In this document: positions 62,144-64,000 of the stretch, piece by piece | Numbering within the stretch: position 1 is the stretch's first letter | Layout: every line of letters starts with the position of its first letter | NCBI RefSeq assembly: GCF_000321225.1 | Contig: NW_004450458.1 | Span: forward strand, 2,606,174 to 2,670,173 | Direction: 5' to 3' | Origin: Odobenus rosmarus divergens | Taxonomy: Eukaryota; Chordata; Mammalia; Carnivora; Odobenidae | DNA length: 64,000 nucleotides | Translations under genes and position numbers: made by a program | Notes under the pieces: generated by a model | Seen by the model: only the letters and a program-made list of their open reading frames with translations | Told to the model about the DNA's origin: nothing | Database searches by the model: none

Positions 62144-62875
62144 ACCTATCTTTCATCTTTGTCATTCTCTGCAGATCATTTCCCCGAAACTAGGGCCAAC
62201 TTAGCATGCCCTGATGTGAGGTGAGGCCACCAGTATACCAGACCCACCAAAGGTGCTATACTCCTTGCAATCCACTCATTTTCAGAACAATAGAGTCTTA
62301 CAGTCGTTCATAAGGAAGCCCCAGGAGCACAAAACAATATTCAAATTAAGCTTAGTGTGGGAAAACATTATGTACTTTTCTTCCCACTCCTCTGCCTTTA
62401 TGTCTCCGTTCTCTGAGTGATAACATCGCCATAAAACCTCCCAGCTACACTGGAGTGTATCACTTTGCTTGTACCTAAGGGTGTGAGGCCCTTGTAAATC
62501 TTGGCTCTTCCACGACTCAAAGCTGATTAAAATGTGCTGGCTTGCTCTGGAGCTCCGTTCCTTCCTGGCTTCCTCCATCATTGCCAGATACCCGCAGTCA
62601 CTGACAGGGCTCCCTGGTCCGCCTCTGCCAAGTGAAATGTTTTGAAATTAAAAATCTGAAGAAATGGTGCAATGAGTGCTTGATCAGGTGGTTTCTCCTT
62701 AGGAAACTGCTTAATGAGGGAAATTCAGCACAACCTCCCAGTTGCGGCCCAGCACAGAACTTGAATTTAAAGAAACAGGGTTTCTTTCTCCAATTAGACA
62801 AATACGCTCAAGTGCCTCAAAGTGAAGACCTTTGTTTCTTGAGAGAATGTTTATTTTTGAACGATGCGTGTTGAA
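62144..62875. other. Non-coding stretch, nothing clearly recognised
   Basis: Several overlapping open frames of up to 99 codons on both strands; none has a recognisable domain. Confidence 0.4.
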
Positions 62876-63258
62876 TTTCTGGTGATCAGTGTAATGCATG
62901 CTCATTCCAGGAAAAATTGGAGAGCAGACAAAAAGTATCAGGAGAAAATAAAAATGATTCATAATTTCCAAAACTCATCAAAATTTAGGTCATACTCTAT
63001 ATATGTCTCAATATGCTTTAAAGCATTTTCCAATGTCATTAAAGGTTCCACAGAAATATGATGTCAATATTTATATAGTAGACCATTGCATGGAAATATC
63101 AACATTGATATAATTTATTTTCTATTATTTAACATTTAGGTACTTTCCCCTCAATGTTACACTATTACAAATAATAATGAACACTGATGTACATAAGTTT
63201 TGGTCCACGTATGTGATAATTGTCTTAGGTTCATTTTCTAGCAGCATAATTACCAAGT

Positions 63259-63503
63259 CAAAAGATATAAAATTTTAAAAATTTATTTATTTATTATTTA
63301 AGAGAGAGAGAGAGAAAGAGAGAGAGCACGAGCAGGAGGGGCGGAGAGAGAGGGAGAAAGAATCTCAAGCAGACTCCATGCTGAGCACAGCCGGTGGAGA
63401 AGCTTGATCTCACCACCCTGAAATCATGTCCTGAGCCAAAACCAAGAGTCGGATGCTTAACTGACTGGGCCACCCAGGCGCCCCTAAAAGATATAAGATT
63501 TTA
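63259..63503 (-). mobile_element. CanSINE with 19-base target duplication
   Basis: Reverse copy, body 63278-63484, head 'gccacccaggcgcccc' on the plus strand. Flanked by caaaagatataaaatttta and taaaagatataagatttta. It sits inside an old L1. Confidence 0.96.
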
Positions 63504-63617
63504 AAAGACTTTTTATCAAATAACTCTCTAGAAATGTTATAACTTCCATTAACACCAGTGGGGTAGGGCACTGTCCATTCCAAGCCATCATCACCATCAC
63601 TGAGTGCTATCCTTTAA

Positions 63618-63702
63618 AACAAAACAAAACAAAAAACCAAAATAAAACAAAAAACAACACAAAAACAAAACAAAATAAAACAAAAAACAAAACAAAACAA
63701 AA
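63618..63702. repeat. (CAAAA)n repeat
   Basis: About 15 units of aaaac/aaaaac with scattered variants. Confidence 0.93.
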
Positions 63703-64000
63703 CCTTTGCCAGTCTGAAATAGAATTTCATAATCTTAATTTTTATTTCTTTGCTAAAGACCCTGAAATTTTCCACCGTTTAATGCTTATTTACATTTCTT
63801 CTGTGAATTATTCACTTAGGACAATTGTTATTTTTCCGTTGGAGTGTTAGGGATTTCCTTTTTAATTTGACAGAACTCATTACTGATTATAGCTGTACTG
63901 TTTTTTTAGCCATCATTATTGTCATGACAAACACAGTTCCAGTTTGTCACTGGCCTTTTAATACTATGTTTTTTTTTTTTTTAAGGAACTTTAATTCTTA

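Larger units (their letters stand above)
62885..63850 (-). mobile_element. Old L1, reverse, with later insertions
   Basis: Reversed L1 3' phrases run through 'gcatgctcattccaggaaaa', 'ttccaatgtcattaaaggtt', 'ggtactttcccctcaatgtt', 'aataatgaacactgatgtac', and resume after a SINE with 'cttccattaacaccagtggg'. A (CAAAA)n tract interrupts it at 63618-63702. Confidence 0.75.
40066..64000 (+). other. Downstream intron or 3' flank of the gene
   Basis: Exon D ends in a good donor, so transcription should continue. No exon starting in phase 0 with a convincing acceptor, open frame and donor is visible up to 64000. This stretch is therefore probably one long intron. Its repeats are listed separately. 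Other parts, for example 41560-44350 and 53070-54480, hold no recognised gene. Confidence 0.6.

Noticed and set aside
61962..62224. Lys-rich small proteins
   Set aside because: Produced in all three frames by the AAAG repeat.
1..64000. CRISPR arrays, operons, phage or defence systems
   Set aside because: The window is mammalian nuclear DNA; the regular repeats are microsatellites and SINEs with no array structure.

Overview
This is a mammalian nuclear window, and the repeats identify the lineage. About 18 copies of the tRNA-Lys-derived CanSINE (SINEC) family are present, most with the carnivore head (cacctgggtggctcag) or its reverse complement, plus 3' ends of the carnivore L1. The head type used by young canid SINEC_Cf copies is not seen. 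Most copies carry the 'gtctgccttcggctcaggtcatgatc' and 'ctgctcagcggggag' variants (quoted in parts), so I infer a carnivoran outside Canidae, probably an arctoid such as a bear, seal or mustelid. Species cannot be fixed from this. There are no bacterial or phage features, CRISPR arrays, rRNA genes or CpG islands that I can see.

The only protein-coding signal I can defend is part of one plus-strand gene: four internal exons at 18531-18749, 20787-21039, 25327-25490 and 39906-40065. All four have AG/GT borders, uninterrupted frames and matching phases at each junction. Together they encode about 265 residues of a multi-pass membrane protein with about four hydrophobic segments followed by a polar region. 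First and last exons lie outside the window or were not found. I have a weak memory association with OFCC1, a large poorly characterised vertebrate gene, but it is not firm enough for a symbol.

Layout: 1-18530 is upstream intergenic or intronic DNA with CanSINEs, MIRs, an L1 3' fragment, two MaLR-type LTR remnants in opposite orientation, and an old antisense L1 (17150-18180) that received further insertions. 18531-40065 holds the four exons, separated by introns of 2.0, 4.3 and 14.4 kb that contain MER5, MIR, L2, CanSINEs and an L1 with an inverted 5' part. 40066-64000 has no exon I can support. It contains L2, CanSINEs (two stacked at one target site), L1 fragments, a probable LTR, a MaLR LTR, several microsatellites, a 24-base C run, and a chance-looking 285-codon minus-strand ORF.

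I found no previously undescribed biological system. The most checkable observations are the poorly characterised membrane-protein gene, a 25-base near-perfect palindrome inside its second visible exon, and several clear records of retroposon behaviour: nested SINEs, stacked SINEs, L1 5' inversion, and a tRNA-like SINE with an 18-base target duplication.
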